DNA of 64,000 bases from Bdellovibrionota bacterium (GTDB lineage Bacteria; Bdellovibrionota; Bdellovibrionia; Bdellovibrionales; JAMPXM01): contig CAUJGS010000104.1 of assembly GCA_963170185.1 (NCBI GenBank), positions 1 to 64,000 of the forward strand, written 5' to 3'. Under the pieces are notes generated by a model. That model saw only the letters and a list, made by a program, of their open reading frames with translations, made no database searches and was not told the DNA's origin. The translations under genes and the position numbers were made by a program. Every line of letters begins with the position of its first letter. The first letter of the stretch is position 1. Positions 1 through 8,106 of this stretch are shown piece after piece.

Positions 1-10
1 ACCGTCTCGA

Positions 11-681
11 TTAAAGACTCGAGCAATAAGCATAGTCATCCGGGCTCTTGGGAAACTGCACGCGGCCCGCCGGGCGCGTGGTTTGATCCGACTGATATCC
101 GAAACTGCATAGCTCACGACCGCCAAGTCGCTTGATCGTAAACCAGCTGTCTTTTTTGACCTATAGCCGTAGTCGAGACCGTTTTCCGACAATTGCCTTT
201 CACCGCGCAGGTCCCGTGAATGCTCGTGAATCACCGGCAAGAGAAGTGCCTCTCTCAGCCAAGCCAGATCGTCGATACGGTAGGCGGTGATGGTCTCGAC
301 TTCGTTTTTTTGAGAGTTCTGCCGGTTCGACACCGCCGCAGTTCGTGTGATCAGCGAGTTTCGACCATCGATCGGATAGAACTGCTCCATCCTGCCCGAT
401 GCGTCCCACTTCAAATGGATGATCGATCCGTCTGGCCGCACTTCCGACCAACGAAGGTCGAACGATGGGAACTTATCGTCCGTCACGCGCTGGGTCACCT
501 CGACCGAGCTTTCCGCAAACAGCTTCAATGCCTGATCGATTTCAAGTTGAAAGCCGGTTCGGTACTAATCGAGGTCCGCGTCTGGGCGAATCATCGAGCC
601 ACGAGCGGCTTGAACCAAAAGACCAAACGACAGCAAGCCAGCGACAAAAGAAAGAGCTCTTGATCGAGTGTTTGATTTCAT
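11..681 (-). pseudogene. Broken gene for a secreted protein of unknown function
   Basis: Read on the minus strand, an ATG at 681 opens a clear signal peptide (MKSNTRSRALSFVAGLLSFG...). After 38 residues the frame meets TAG (GACCTCGATTAG). The same frame then stays open and protein-like for about 150 codons (YRTGFQLEIDQ... to ENGLDYGY). At a run of six A (GTCAAAAAAGAC) the convincing coding frame shifts: one extra A would lead into DSWFTIKRLGG... ending PDDYAYCSSL and a TAA at 13-11. Without the shift the frame runs off the window edge as Arg-rich, unlikely sequence. I see two lesions, a nonsense codon and a one-base homopolymer frameshift. I do not recognise the family. A sequencing error could explain the A-run but less easily the TAG. 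The ORF track misses this gene because of the lesions. Confidence 0.55.
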
Positions 682-821
682 AGCCGCGGTTCTAAGGCCG
701 CCGGCCCGGGTTTCGCAAACCATGTACGGTCGACTGCCACTGCATGCGACAATTTATATCGCTCCAGTCGCACGGACGCCGTCAGGCTTGGCGTTTATGC
801 CCATCGCAAACCGCCATGAAA

Positions 822-849
822 CAAAAAACCTCACGACTTCATCGTGAGG
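822..849 (-). terminator. Intrinsic terminator of trxA
   Basis: A perfect 8-bp stem (CCTCACGA/TCGTGAGG) with a 5-nt loop is followed, in the minus-strand direction, by TTTTTTG. It lies about 55 nt past the trxA stop codon. Confidence 0.85.
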
Positions 850-905
850 CAAAATGGTCCAACCAGTGGCAAAGCCAAGCGCGGCCAACGGCCGCGCGAC
901 ACCAA

Positions 906-1232
906 TCATAGCGCCGAGCTGATAAAGCTCACGATCTCTTCTTTCGAGCGATTGCCAACCATGTGGTTCACCTGCTCGCCACCTTTGAACAGAATCATCG
1001 TCGGGATACCGCGGACGCCGAACTTTTCCGTCATCTCTCGGTTGTTGTCGATGTCGAGCTTCACGATTTTTACTTTGCCAGAAAGCTCGCCTGCGATTTC
1101 TTCAAGCTTGGGTGCAAGCGACTTACACGGTCCGCACCACTCAGCCCAAAAGTCGACCAAAACCGGAACATCCGATTTCAATACATCTGTTTCAAAAGTT
1201 CCGTCTGTCGTTGCTGTGGTGTTGACTCCCAT
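906..1232 (-). CDS. trxA: Thioredoxin
   Basis: This 108-residue protein has the classical single-domain thioredoxin length. The active site WCGPCK lies at residues 32-37 (redox cysteines 33 and 36), and the cis-proline loop RGIPT lies near residue 76. No signal peptide is visible, so it should act in the cytoplasm as a general protein disulfide reductase supplied by thioredoxin reductase, which is not in this window. The ATG is preceded by an AAGGAAAG ribosome site. It is monocistronic, with a probable promoter upstream and a strong terminator downstream. Confidence 0.97.
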   Translation of the reverse strand: MGVNTTATTDGTFETDVLKSDVPVLVDFWAEWCGPCKSLAPKLEEIAGELSGKVKIVKLDIDNNREMTEKFGVRGIPTMILFKGGEQVNHMVGNRSKEEIVSFISSAL

Positions 1233-1281
1233 GGCGTCTTTCCTTTCCCAAATCAGTTCTGCCGATGATCAAATCATCTTC

Positions 1282-1311
1282 AATATTTGAAGTCTATCAG
1301 ACCTAGGTCAA
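1282..1311 (-). promoter_or_regulatory. Possible sigma70-type promoter of trxA
   Basis: On the minus strand TTGACC and AATATT are separated by 18 nt, about 50 nt upstream of the trxA start codon. The match is partial (5/6 and 4/6) and was judged by eye. Confidence 0.35.
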
Positions 1312-1429
1312 GCTGCCCAGTCGTTCAAATAGTCGTGATTCTCAAATTGAGGCATCCTAACGCATAGCAACCATGCGGTTTCCTCTGGTCCACCTCTACC
1401 GGCGAAGCCAAACTGACCGATAAGACCAT

Positions 1430-3373
1430 ATGCTCAAGAACGAGATCAAAATCCTTATCGTCGACGACGACGTCACCTTCGGCTCCGCCCTTAAAGAGGC
1501 TGTCATTCGCGAAGGCTATAATCCGATCTTGGTGCATAAACCAGACGACGCTCTTGGCGCCCTGAAAACCAATGCTATTCAGCTTGCGATCATCGATTGC
1601 ATGTTGCCAAAGATGAACGGTCGCGAGCTTGTCAAAAAGATCGACGAAGAAGGCGCCGTCGGCATTCCAAAAATCCTGATGTCCGGGATTTTCAAGGACA
1701 AAAACTTCATCAAAGAATCGATCACGAAGTTCGGTGCCAAATCTTTCATCACAAAACCCGTCGATCTTCCGGACGTCTTACGCCAAATCAACGAATGCGT
1801 CGGGCACCTGATTGATATTCCGGTCTCGCCAGTCATCGAACTCATGACGAAGTCGCAAATCACACCTGGCGAACGCCTGAAGGCTGTCAACGCCAGCGAG
1901 TCCGTTCACGGCTACGAGCTACCTTGGATCTTTTCGATTCTCATGCACCCAAAAATTTCCGGGCTTTTGAACATCATCAGCGCCGACGGCGAACCCTCGC
2001 TCGTCGGTTTTAAAGCCGGTGAAATTATCCAGGTCGCCAATCGCGATCAAAAGTCCTACTTCGGTGTTCTCTTGGTGGAGCATGGCTTCATTGAACAAGA
2101 AGAGCTCGACGCCGCGATGGCGCAAACAGTGAGCGTCAAAAAGCTTGGTGAGCGACTGGTCGATGCCAACCTCTTGAGCCCTCACGCCATTCAAATCGTG
2201 ATGGCCGAGCAGCAAGGTATTCGACTGGGAAAAATCGTCGGCAATACGAGCGTGAAGATCTCATTCGTGGAAACCGACGAACTTCGCGAAGAAGCCAATA
2301 TCGACATGCCCATGTTAAACGACATTTTCAATGACTGGGCGACCTCGAAGTTTCCTGTCGACTGGGTCAAGACATTCTACACGCCGTGGATGCGAAACAA
2401 GATCGTACCCGGCCCCGACCACAACGACATGAACCGCACCCTTTCGGGTCCGGCCGTGCTACGAGCTTCAAAAATTCTTCCGCTGCTTCCTAAAGGACCG
2501 ACGATTGAGTCGCTACAAATGGAGTCGGGCCTTTCTGATTCGGACTTCTTCCCGGCATTTCATAACCTCTTCCTGGGCGGCTACGTGCGCTTTGGCGAGG
2601 AGATGAAAACCACCGACGTTCAAGTCCAGCGCAAACGACTTAAGAAACTCGAACAGGATCTCGAACGACAAAACTTCTTTGAGCGAATGGGTGTTTCACC
2701 AAAAGCCAAAGATGTGGAAATCAAACGCGCCTATCATGAACTAGCAAAAACAGTTCACCCGGACCGCCTCGGTGCGGATGCACCAATCGACATTCGCGAT
2801 TTGGCCCGCAAATGTTTTAACATGATCCAAGAAGCCAACGAGGTCCTCTCCAACCCGGCCGCGCGCGAAAACTATCTCCTCGAACTCGAACAGGGTCGCG
2901 CCGAGAAGATTTTGGAAGCCGAACAGATGATGGAACAGGCTCGCGCCTGCCTCACCAAGGGTGATATCCGCCGAGCCAAAGAGATGCTCGAAGACGCCGT
3001 GTTAAATGTTCCGATGACAACCGACCTTCGCCTGCTTCTGATGTGGGCGCAGATCAAGAGTATCGGCGCCGACAAAGACGAAGAGCTGGTGAACAAACTT
3101 CGCGATCAGCTTTCCGCCGTTCCACCGGAAGATCGCCACAACGCCGTTTACTTCTTCGTAAAAGGCCTCGTGCTAAAAGCCTCTGGCGACTTCGACGGTG
3201 CCCGACGTTCGCTCGAACAATCGGTCGGAATCGAACCAAACTTCGTCGATGCCAAGCGGGAAATGAATGTCTTAAGCCTGCAAGCGGGACGCCTAGAAAA
3301 ACCCGTCGACTTGCTCCGTGGCGATCTCAAAGATGTCTTGGGCGCCCTTTTGGGCGGAAAGAAAAAGCGCTAG
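1430..3373 (+). CDS. Receiver / PATAN-like / DnaJ / TPR fusion protein
   Basis: This 647-residue multidomain protein begins with a CheY-like receiver (about 1-125) carrying the acidic cluster VDDD at 11-14, a phosphoacceptor Asp56 in IIDCMLPKMNG, and a KP pair near 107. The middle (about 160-300) resembles the PATAN/DUF4388 domain (a GLLNI...VGFKAGEI pattern). A J-domain follows at about 412-480 with an intact HPD motif near 443, which in known J-proteins activates DnaK. The C-terminus (about 490-640) is alpha-helical and TPR-like. It is cytoplasmic, with no membrane segment. The likely role is coupling a phosphorylation signal to an Hsp70 or a protein assembly, but the partner is unknown. 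Its stop lies 13 nt from the convergent gene at 3387. Confidence 0.8.
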   Translation: MLKNEIKILIVDDDVTFGSALKEAVIREGYNPILVHKPDDALGALKTNAIQLAIIDCMLPKMNGRELVKKIDEEGAVGIPKILMSGIFKDKNFIKESITKFGAKSFITKPVDLPDVLRQINECVGHLIDIPVSPVIELMTKSQITPGERLKAVNASESVHGYELPWIFSILMHPKISGLLNIISADGEPSLVGFKAGEIIQVANRDQKSYFGVLLVEHGFIEQEELDAAMAQTVSVKKLGERLVDANLLSPHAIQIVMAEQQGIRLGKIVGNTSVKISFVETDELREEANIDMPMLNDIFNDWATSKFPVDWVKTFYTPWMRNKIVPGPDHNDMNRTLSGPAVLRASKILPLLPKGPTIESLQMESGLSDSDFFPAFHNLFLGGYVRFGEEMKTTDVQVQRKRLKKLEQDLERQNFFERMGVSPKAKDVEIKRAYHELAKTVHPDRLGADAPIDIRDLARKCFNMIQEANEVLSNPAARENYLLELEQGRAEKILEAEQMMEQARACLTKGDIRRAKEMLEDAVLNVPMTTDLRLLLMWAQIKSIGADKDEELVNKLRDQLSAVPPEDRHNAVYFFVKGLVLKASGDFDGARRSLEQSVGIEPNFVDAKREMNVLSLQAGRLEKPVDLLRGDLKDVLGALLGGKKKR

Positions 3374-3386
3374 CCAGCTAAAGAAC

Positions 3387-4214
3387 CTAGTCTTCGTCGT
3401 CGTTGGCGCCGTGGTTCGCCTTGAGATGACGAATGACCTCAATGGGATTTTGGCTCTCAGCTGTTTCGATCATCGCACGCACAAACTCGCGCTTTTCCCG
3501 CTGTAGCTTGGCTATTTTCTGCTCTTCCTCGATCGATCGGTTTTTTTCGGATTCTTCAAGACGAAGTCTGGCATCGCGCATGTGATCGGCGCTCAACATC
3601 GGCGGCAGTTCCGCTTCGACTTCCTCGGCAAGAAATTTCTCGTAGCGTTTTTCTCGCTCGGATTTCGGTCGCACCGCGGTCGCTTCGGCCTGCTCGCTAG
3701 GAATCGCCGAAGGCATGATCTCGCCAGTGCCCGTGACATGAATCAGTCGCTCGGGCGGTTCTTGATGTTTGATGATCTTAAGTTCTTCGGGCTCAAAAAG
3801 CCTTGCGTTAATGATCTTCGCAAATTTGTCTAAAAGTGGCTCCGACGGAATAGCCAACAGCCGCGCCACAACCTTGAGCGCCGCGTGCGGATCAAACGGC
3901 GTTTCGATCACGGCATCGACATCGGCATGCAGCAGATCTGGGTCCGAACTGAAATCGCCGTCGTCTCGCGACGGCATGAGCACCACGAGACGCGGGTTCA
4001 CGGTTCCGATGCGAAGCTTGGAAGCCAAATGAAGGCCGTCGATATGCCGTCCTCGGCCCGTTGCGATCACAAGATCCGGAGGAAAACCCAAGATCGCATC
4101 GACAACTAGAGATTCTCGCCCAAGACTTAGAACGTCGAACCCCAAACGACGGAACAGGGTTTCAAGACCGACAAGCTCGTTGAAATCATCTATGACAAGG
4201 AGAATCCGCCGCAC
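3387..4214 (-). CDS. Degenerate receiver-domain protein with coiled-coil tail
   Basis: The first 120 residues of this 275-residue protein have the receiver fold pattern: LLVIDD at 5-10, a strand DLVIATG at 47-53, and LVVLMPS in place of the usual Thr/Ser strand. The residue normally phosphorylated is not Asp here (Ala51/Thr52), so it is probably a pseudo-receiver. The C-terminal half (about 185-270) is highly charged and predicted coiled coil. It faces the receiver/DnaJ gene convergently. No output domain is recognised, and regulation by protein contact is inferred. Confidence 0.65.
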   Translation of the reverse strand: MRRILLVIDDFNELVGLETLFRRLGFDVLSLGRESLVVDAILGFPPDLVIATGRGRHIDGLHLASKLRIGTVNPRLVVLMPSRDDGDFSSDPDLLHADVDAVIETPFDPHAALKVVARLLAIPSEPLLDKFAKIINARLFEPEELKIIKHQEPPERLIHVTGTGEIMPSAIPSEQAEATAVRPKSEREKRYEKFLAEEVEAELPPMLSADHMRDARLRLEESEKNRSIEEEQKIAKLQREKREFVRAMIETAESQNPIEVIRHLKANHGANDDED

Positions 4215-4301
4215 AGTTAGCAGCGTATCTGCAAATTTGCGGACGGGAAACGTCTGTAACGCCTTGCTTCACCTCCTTAGGATTGTTACAACAATCGCCT
4301 C

Positions 4302-5225
4302 ATGGAAAACCCCGTTCAGCTTCCGCCCATCAGCGGCTTCACTGTGATTCGAAATGCTCGTTTGATGGGCTATCCGATTCTCGAGAGCTTGAAGAGCCTG
4401 CTCCCGCTCGTCGACGAACTCGTCATCGGTCTTGGTCAAAGCGACGACGACACAAGAGCCATGCTCGAAAGCCTAGCTTCTCCAAAGATTCGGATCTTCG
4501 ATTCCTTCTGGGACACGAAGAAAACCAAGGGCGGTCTGATCTTGAGCGAGAAGACGAATGAAGCCCTGGCCGCCTGCAAACACGACTGGTGCTTTTACTT
4601 GCAAGCCGATGAGGTCCTCCATGAAGAGGACCTTCCCACGATCCGTGAAGGCCTCGCCCAAGCTGCGGCGCGCCCTGAAATCGAAGGCTTGTTGTTCAAC
4701 TACATTCACTTCTACGGCAGCTATTCGACCATCGCGACATCGCGCCGCTGGTACCGCAGGGAAGTTCGCCTGGTGCGTAAATCCAGCGGCATTCAAAGCC
4801 ACAATGACGCCCAAGGCTTTCGTGTCCCCCACGACGGCCGACTGCTTAAGCCCAAGGTTTTGCAAACTGAGGCCCGTATTTTCCACTATGGATGGGTGAA
4901 ACCCCCAAAAATGATGGGCCAAAAAAGCAAGCTCTTGAATCGCTGGTGGCATGGCAATAAACGAGATCATGAATTTGAAAACTTCGAATACGCGCGGCAA
5001 TATGGCTTACGTCCCTACAAAGGAACGCATCCCGAGGTGATGAAACCGCTCGTCGCATCGCAGGATTGGAGTTTTGACCCGCGCTTAAGTATCCTGGAAT
5101 GGTCGCTCAAAGATTGGAATCTTTTCGCCAGTGATGTTTTGGAGCGGATAACTGGTTATAGAATTGGCGAATACAAACCCTACCGGCTCGTAAAGGCCGT
5201 AAGAAGGCAAAAAAATGGCTACTGA
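4302..5225 (+). CDS. Family 2 glycosyltransferase
   Basis: This 307-residue protein starts with a GT-A nucleotide-sugar fold: FTVIRNAR near residue 14, DELVIGLGQSDDDT near 40, and a DxD-like QADEV near 103 after the WCFYL strand. No transmembrane segment is evident, so it probably acts at the cytoplasmic face of the inner membrane. Its 3' end overlaps the start of kdsA by 11 nt, which suggests translational coupling and a role in LPS core or another surface glycan. The sugar and acceptor cannot be told from sequence. Confidence 0.8.
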   Translation: MENPVQLPPISGFTVIRNARLMGYPILESLKSLLPLVDELVIGLGQSDDDTRAMLESLASPKIRIFDSFWDTKKTKGGLILSEKTNEALAACKHDWCFYLQADEVLHEEDLPTIREGLAQAAARPEIEGLLFNYIHFYGSYSTIATSRRWYRREVRLVRKSSGIQSHNDAQGFRVPHDGRLLKPKVLQTEARIFHYGWVKPPKMMGQKSKLLNRWWHGNKRDHEFENFEYARQYGLRPYKGTHPEVMKPLVASQDWSFDPRLSILEWSLKDWNLFASDVLERITGYRIGEYKPYRLVKAVRRQKNGY

Positions 5226-6126
5226 ACAAAATCTCAAAGTCCGTACCGAAACGACAACTCTCCCCGATCGCGAATTTGTTGTCGACGCTGGGCGAACGAA
5301 AATTCGAATCGGCAAAGGGCATGGACTTGCGATCATCTCAGGACCTTGCGTGATCGATAGCCGCGAACTCATCATGAACACCGCGCGTGCGCTGACGGAG
5401 CTTTCGCAAAAAACTGGAATGCCGCTGATTTTCAAAAGCTCGTATGAGAAAGACAACCGCGGCTCCGAGAAAAACTGGACGGGCCCTATGGCCGACGACG
5501 GTTTAAAGATCCTCGCGGAAGTCCGCAAAGAGTTCGGCATTCCCGTTCTGACAGATATCCACCGCCAAGAGGATGTCGAAAAAGTCGCGGAAGCTGTCGA
5601 CGTTCTACAAATCCCGGCCTACATGTGCCAACAGACCTCGCTGATTCTGGCCTGCGGCCGCACGGGCCGTCCCGTCAATATCAAGAAGGGGCAGTTCAAC
5701 GCTCCTGAGAATATGTCGGGTGCTGTTTCGAAAATGCACTCGGTAGGAAACAAAAACGTTCTCCTCACCGAACGAGGCGCGTGTTTTGGATACAACCGTC
5801 TGGTTGCCGATATGCGCTCGATCCCGATCATGCAAGAGCTTGGCGCGCCGGTTTGCTTTGATGCCACGCACGTCATTCGTCTCTACGGAATCTCGTCGGC
5901 GGACCCCGCCGGTGGCGAACCACGCTTCGTGCCGCATCTCACGATGGCGGCCGTGGCGGCCGGTTGCGACGCACTCTTCATCGAGTCCCACCCGGAACCG
6001 ATGCAGGCAAAGTGTGATGCCGCTTCTCAGCTGAATCTCAAACATTGGGAACCGATGATCCGCATGGCGATGAAAGTTCGCGAGGCGATTAAAGCGCCAG
6101 AAAACGTCGGCCAATTCATTTATTAG
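5215..6126 (+). CDS. kdsA: 3-deoxy-8-phosphooctulonate (KDO-8-P) synthase
   Basis: The protein condenses arabinose-5-phosphate with phosphoenolpyruvate to make KDO-8-P, precursor of the KDO that links lipid A to LPS core. It is 303 residues and full length for the family. It carries SGPCVIDS at 42-49, KSSYEKDNRGS, GQFNAPENMSG, TERGACFGY, FDATH and FIESHPEP. The Cys in GPCVIDS replaces the Asn of the E. coli enzyme (GGMNVLES), which places it in the metal-dependent KdsA class. A ribosome site AGAAGG lies within the end of the upstream glycosyltransferase gene. An LPS-export permease gene follows. Confidence 0.96.
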   Translation: MATEQNLKVRTETTTLPDREFVVDAGRTKIRIGKGHGLAIISGPCVIDSRELIMNTARALTELSQKTGMPLIFKSSYEKDNRGSEKNWTGPMADDGLKILAEVRKEFGIPVLTDIHRQEDVEKVAEAVDVLQIPAYMCQQTSLILACGRTGRPVNIKKGQFNAPENMSGAVSKMHSVGNKNVLLTERGACFGYNRLVADMRSIPIMQELGAPVCFDATHVIRLYGISSADPAGGEPRFVPHLTMAAVAAGCDALFIESHPEPMQAKCDAASQLNLKHWEPMIRMAMKVREAIKAPENVGQFIY

Positions 6127-6157
6127 CCCGCTCCCTTGCTTAAGCGCGGCGTGTGTT

Positions 6158-6197
6158 TTCGGGCGTGCGCATGCGGGCGTGCAGTGGCGCGCCCGAA
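6158..6197. repeat. GC-rich inverted repeat after kdsA
   Basis: TTCGGGCG and CGCCCGAA are perfect inverted arms of 8 nt, separated by 24 nt of GC-rich sequence that can itself fold (TGCGCATGCG). There is no clear T-tract, so a terminator role between kdsA and the lptF-like gene is only possible. Confidence 0.3.
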
Positions 6198-6250
6198 CCT
6201 TGCCGATTAAAAAGTGACTTTGCGGACGAGCCACCAGAGAATAGTGACTG

Positions 6251-7354
6251 GTGGCGCGCTCGAAACTTCTCATCAGATATGTTTTAGCGGAAATGATCCC
6301 GACGTTCTTTCTCGGGGTCATCGTCTTCGTCTTTATCCTTTTGATGTTCCAGGCGCTCCGCCTGACCGAGTTTGTTCTCATCCACGGCGTCAAGCTTGCG
6401 ACCGTCGTTCAGATGATGGGTTATCTCTCAACAAGCTTTCTCGCCATTTTGTTTCCGATGAGCCTCGTTTTTACGGTGATTCTCACCTACGGTCGTCTGA
6501 GCTCCGACTCCGAGCTCGTCGCGCTTCGTGCCAGCGGCCTCAGCATGACCTCGATTGCGACCCCGGCCTTTATTCTAAGTACCCTGGTTTGTCTGTTAAG
6601 CCTGCAAACCTCCTTTCACATAGCCCCGTGGGGCAACCGCCAATTCGAAGTTCTGGTCTCGAAACTGGGTTCGATGAAACCCGGGGTGACGATCAAAGAA
6701 GGCACCTTCTCCGAGGGTTTTTTTGACCTCGTCGTCTACGCCAACAAGGTCGACAACAAACGCGGCGAACTTCACGATGTTTTCATCTACGACGAACGCG
6801 GTGGCGATTCCGCCATCACCGTTATTGCCCGCGAGGGACGACTTGTCCAAGACCCGGAAAAACCGGGCCACGCGGCCTCACTGCAACTGCTCGACGGGAG
6901 CATTCACCGCACAACCGATGCTCGGCATACGAAGATCGATTTCAAAACCTACGATCTGCAACTGTTTGATCCGATCAACGAGTCGGTCTCCTCAAAGTCG
7001 CCCCCTTCTTTGAGTCTCACCGAAATCCTAGCAGGCCTCAGAGATCCGGAACTGAAGAAGGATAAACAGCTTGAGCTACAGACCGAGTTTCACAAGCGCA
7101 TCGCTATTGGTCTTGCATGCTTGGTTTTTGGCATGATCGGTGTTGGCCTTGGCACCGTGACCAATCGGCGAAATGTGAAGGCCGGTGGCGCCGTGCTTTC
7201 GATTGGAATCATCGTGGCCTACTGGATTCTCTACGTCACCAGCGAAAGCCTCGCCCGCAATGGCACTCTTCCACCTTGGATTGCGATGTGGATCGCAAAC
7301 TTCATCTTCTCGATCGCCGGAATATTTCTGCTAAAGCGAGTCTGGAACAGTTGA
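6251..7354 (+). CDS. LPS export ABC permease, LptF/LptG (YjgP/YjgQ) family
   Basis: This 367-residue inner-membrane protein has the family architecture: membrane segments at about 12-35, 50-80 and 98-120, then a periplasmic beta-jellyroll-like region of about 130 residues, and three C-terminal segments (about 285-365). Known LptF/LptG pair with the LptB ATPase to extract LPS from the inner membrane. Only one of the pair is here, and LptB is not in the window. The start is GTG, 125 nt after kdsA, consistent with LPS-related grouping. LptF and LptG cannot be separated reliably by eye. Confidence 0.88.
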   Translation: MARSKLLIRYVLAEMIPTFFLGVIVFVFILLMFQALRLTEFVLIHGVKLATVVQMMGYLSTSFLAILFPMSLVFTVILTYGRLSSDSELVALRASGLSMTSIATPAFILSTLVCLLSLQTSFHIAPWGNRQFEVLVSKLGSMKPGVTIKEGTFSEGFFDLVVYANKVDNKRGELHDVFIYDERGGDSAITVIAREGRLVQDPEKPGHAASLQLLDGSIHRTTDARHTKIDFKTYDLQLFDPINESVSSKSPPSLSLTEILAGLRDPELKKDKQLELQTEFHKRIAIGLACLVFGMIGVGLGTVTNRRNVKAGGAVLSIGIIVAYWILYVTSESLARNGTLPPWIAMWIANFIFSIAGIFLLKRVWNS

Positions 7355-7370
7355 ACATTCGCCGCCAGGC

Positions 7371-8066
7371 TTACGTGCTCACTTGTTTTGCTTTCGCCAT
7401 TCGCAAGCGCGCCTCGGAGACCAAAAGCCCCGCAAGATCCTCGGCATTGCGAACCGGAATCCCGCCCCTTGTTAGGATCTCGTTGCAATACTCCCCTCTT
7501 GCGTCTCCCGGAAACCACGGCAAGGCCGCGACCGGACGCCCTAGGTCTAGTGCGTGACGAACCGTAATCGCTGTTCCACTGCGACTGCGAGCTTCGACCA
7601 CCAAAACCACGTCAGCAAGAGCTGCAATCAGGCGGTTGCGCTTTTCAAAATGCCAAGCTCGAATCTCGGTGTCGGGCGCATATTCAGAAAGCAAAGCTCC
7701 TCCGTTTTGCACGACGAGATCCACCCGACTCATCCAATCTTTCGGATAAGGTCGATTCAGCCCAGAAGGCAAAACGACAACCGTCGGCTGCTTTTCTTCG
7801 ATGGCGATCGCATGCGCCATCTCGTCGATTCCGCGTGCGCCGCCGCTTAAGATCACGCAGTTACGCGACAACGGCCGCAAATACCGGCGCATCCAGGTCT
7901 CGGCTTGCACACTGGAGTGTCGAGACCCAATCACGGCCAACACCGGCCGCGAATCGAAATCCAGCTGACCCAAGACACTTAACACCGGTGGCGGCTCGGC
8001 CAGCTCGGTGAGTTTAGAAGGGTAAAAAGGCTCCAAAATCGAAACGTCTCGAATCTCATGCATCAT
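7371..8066 (-). CDS. dprA: Short DprA/Smf-type DNA-processing protein
   Basis: The sequence shows the Rossmann-like DprA core: VLAVIGSR, ILSGGARGIDEMAH and HFEKRNRLIAALADVVLVVEA with SGT. In characterised species DprA binds incoming single-stranded DNA and loads RecA during transformation. At about 231 residues it lacks the C-terminal winged-helix domain of longer DprA proteins. I prefer the paired ATG at 8066/8063 over the upstream TTG at 8084. Those ATGs sit in the loop of a perfect 12-bp inverted repeat. The gene follows the LysM gene by about 40 nt on the same strand. Confidence 0.88.
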   Translation of the reverse strand: MMHEIRDVSILEPFYPSKLTELAEPPPVLSVLGQLDFDSRPVLAVIGSRHSSVQAETWMRRYLRPLSRNCVILSGGARGIDEMAHAIAIEEKQPTVVVLPSGLNRPYPKDWMSRVDLVVQNGGALLSEYAPDTEIRAWHFEKRNRLIAALADVVLVVEARSRSGTAITVRHALDLGRPVAALPWFPGDARGEYCNEILTRGGIPVRNAEDLAGLLVSEARLRMAKAKQVST

Positions 8067-8081
8067 GAAATTCGAGACGTT
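8043..8081 (-). promoter_or_regulatory. Perfect 12-bp inverted repeat enclosing the dprA start
   Basis: AACGTCTCGAAT (8043-8054) and ATTCGAGACGTT (8070-8081) are perfect inverse complements with a 15-nt loop containing two ATG codons (minus strand) and further self-complementarity (CATGATGCATG). As RNA it would hold the dprA initiation region in a stem-loop. As DNA it could be an operator. No strong Shine-Dalgarno is visible for either start. Confidence 0.55.
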
Positions 8082-8106
8082 CAAGGATCGAGCTTAGACT
8101 TTAAGT

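Noticed and set aside
220-663. Plus-strand ORFs at the left edge (220-663, 465-683)
   Set aside because: They lie opposite the broken secreted-protein gene, and their Arg/Ser/Pro-rich translations look like shadow frames.
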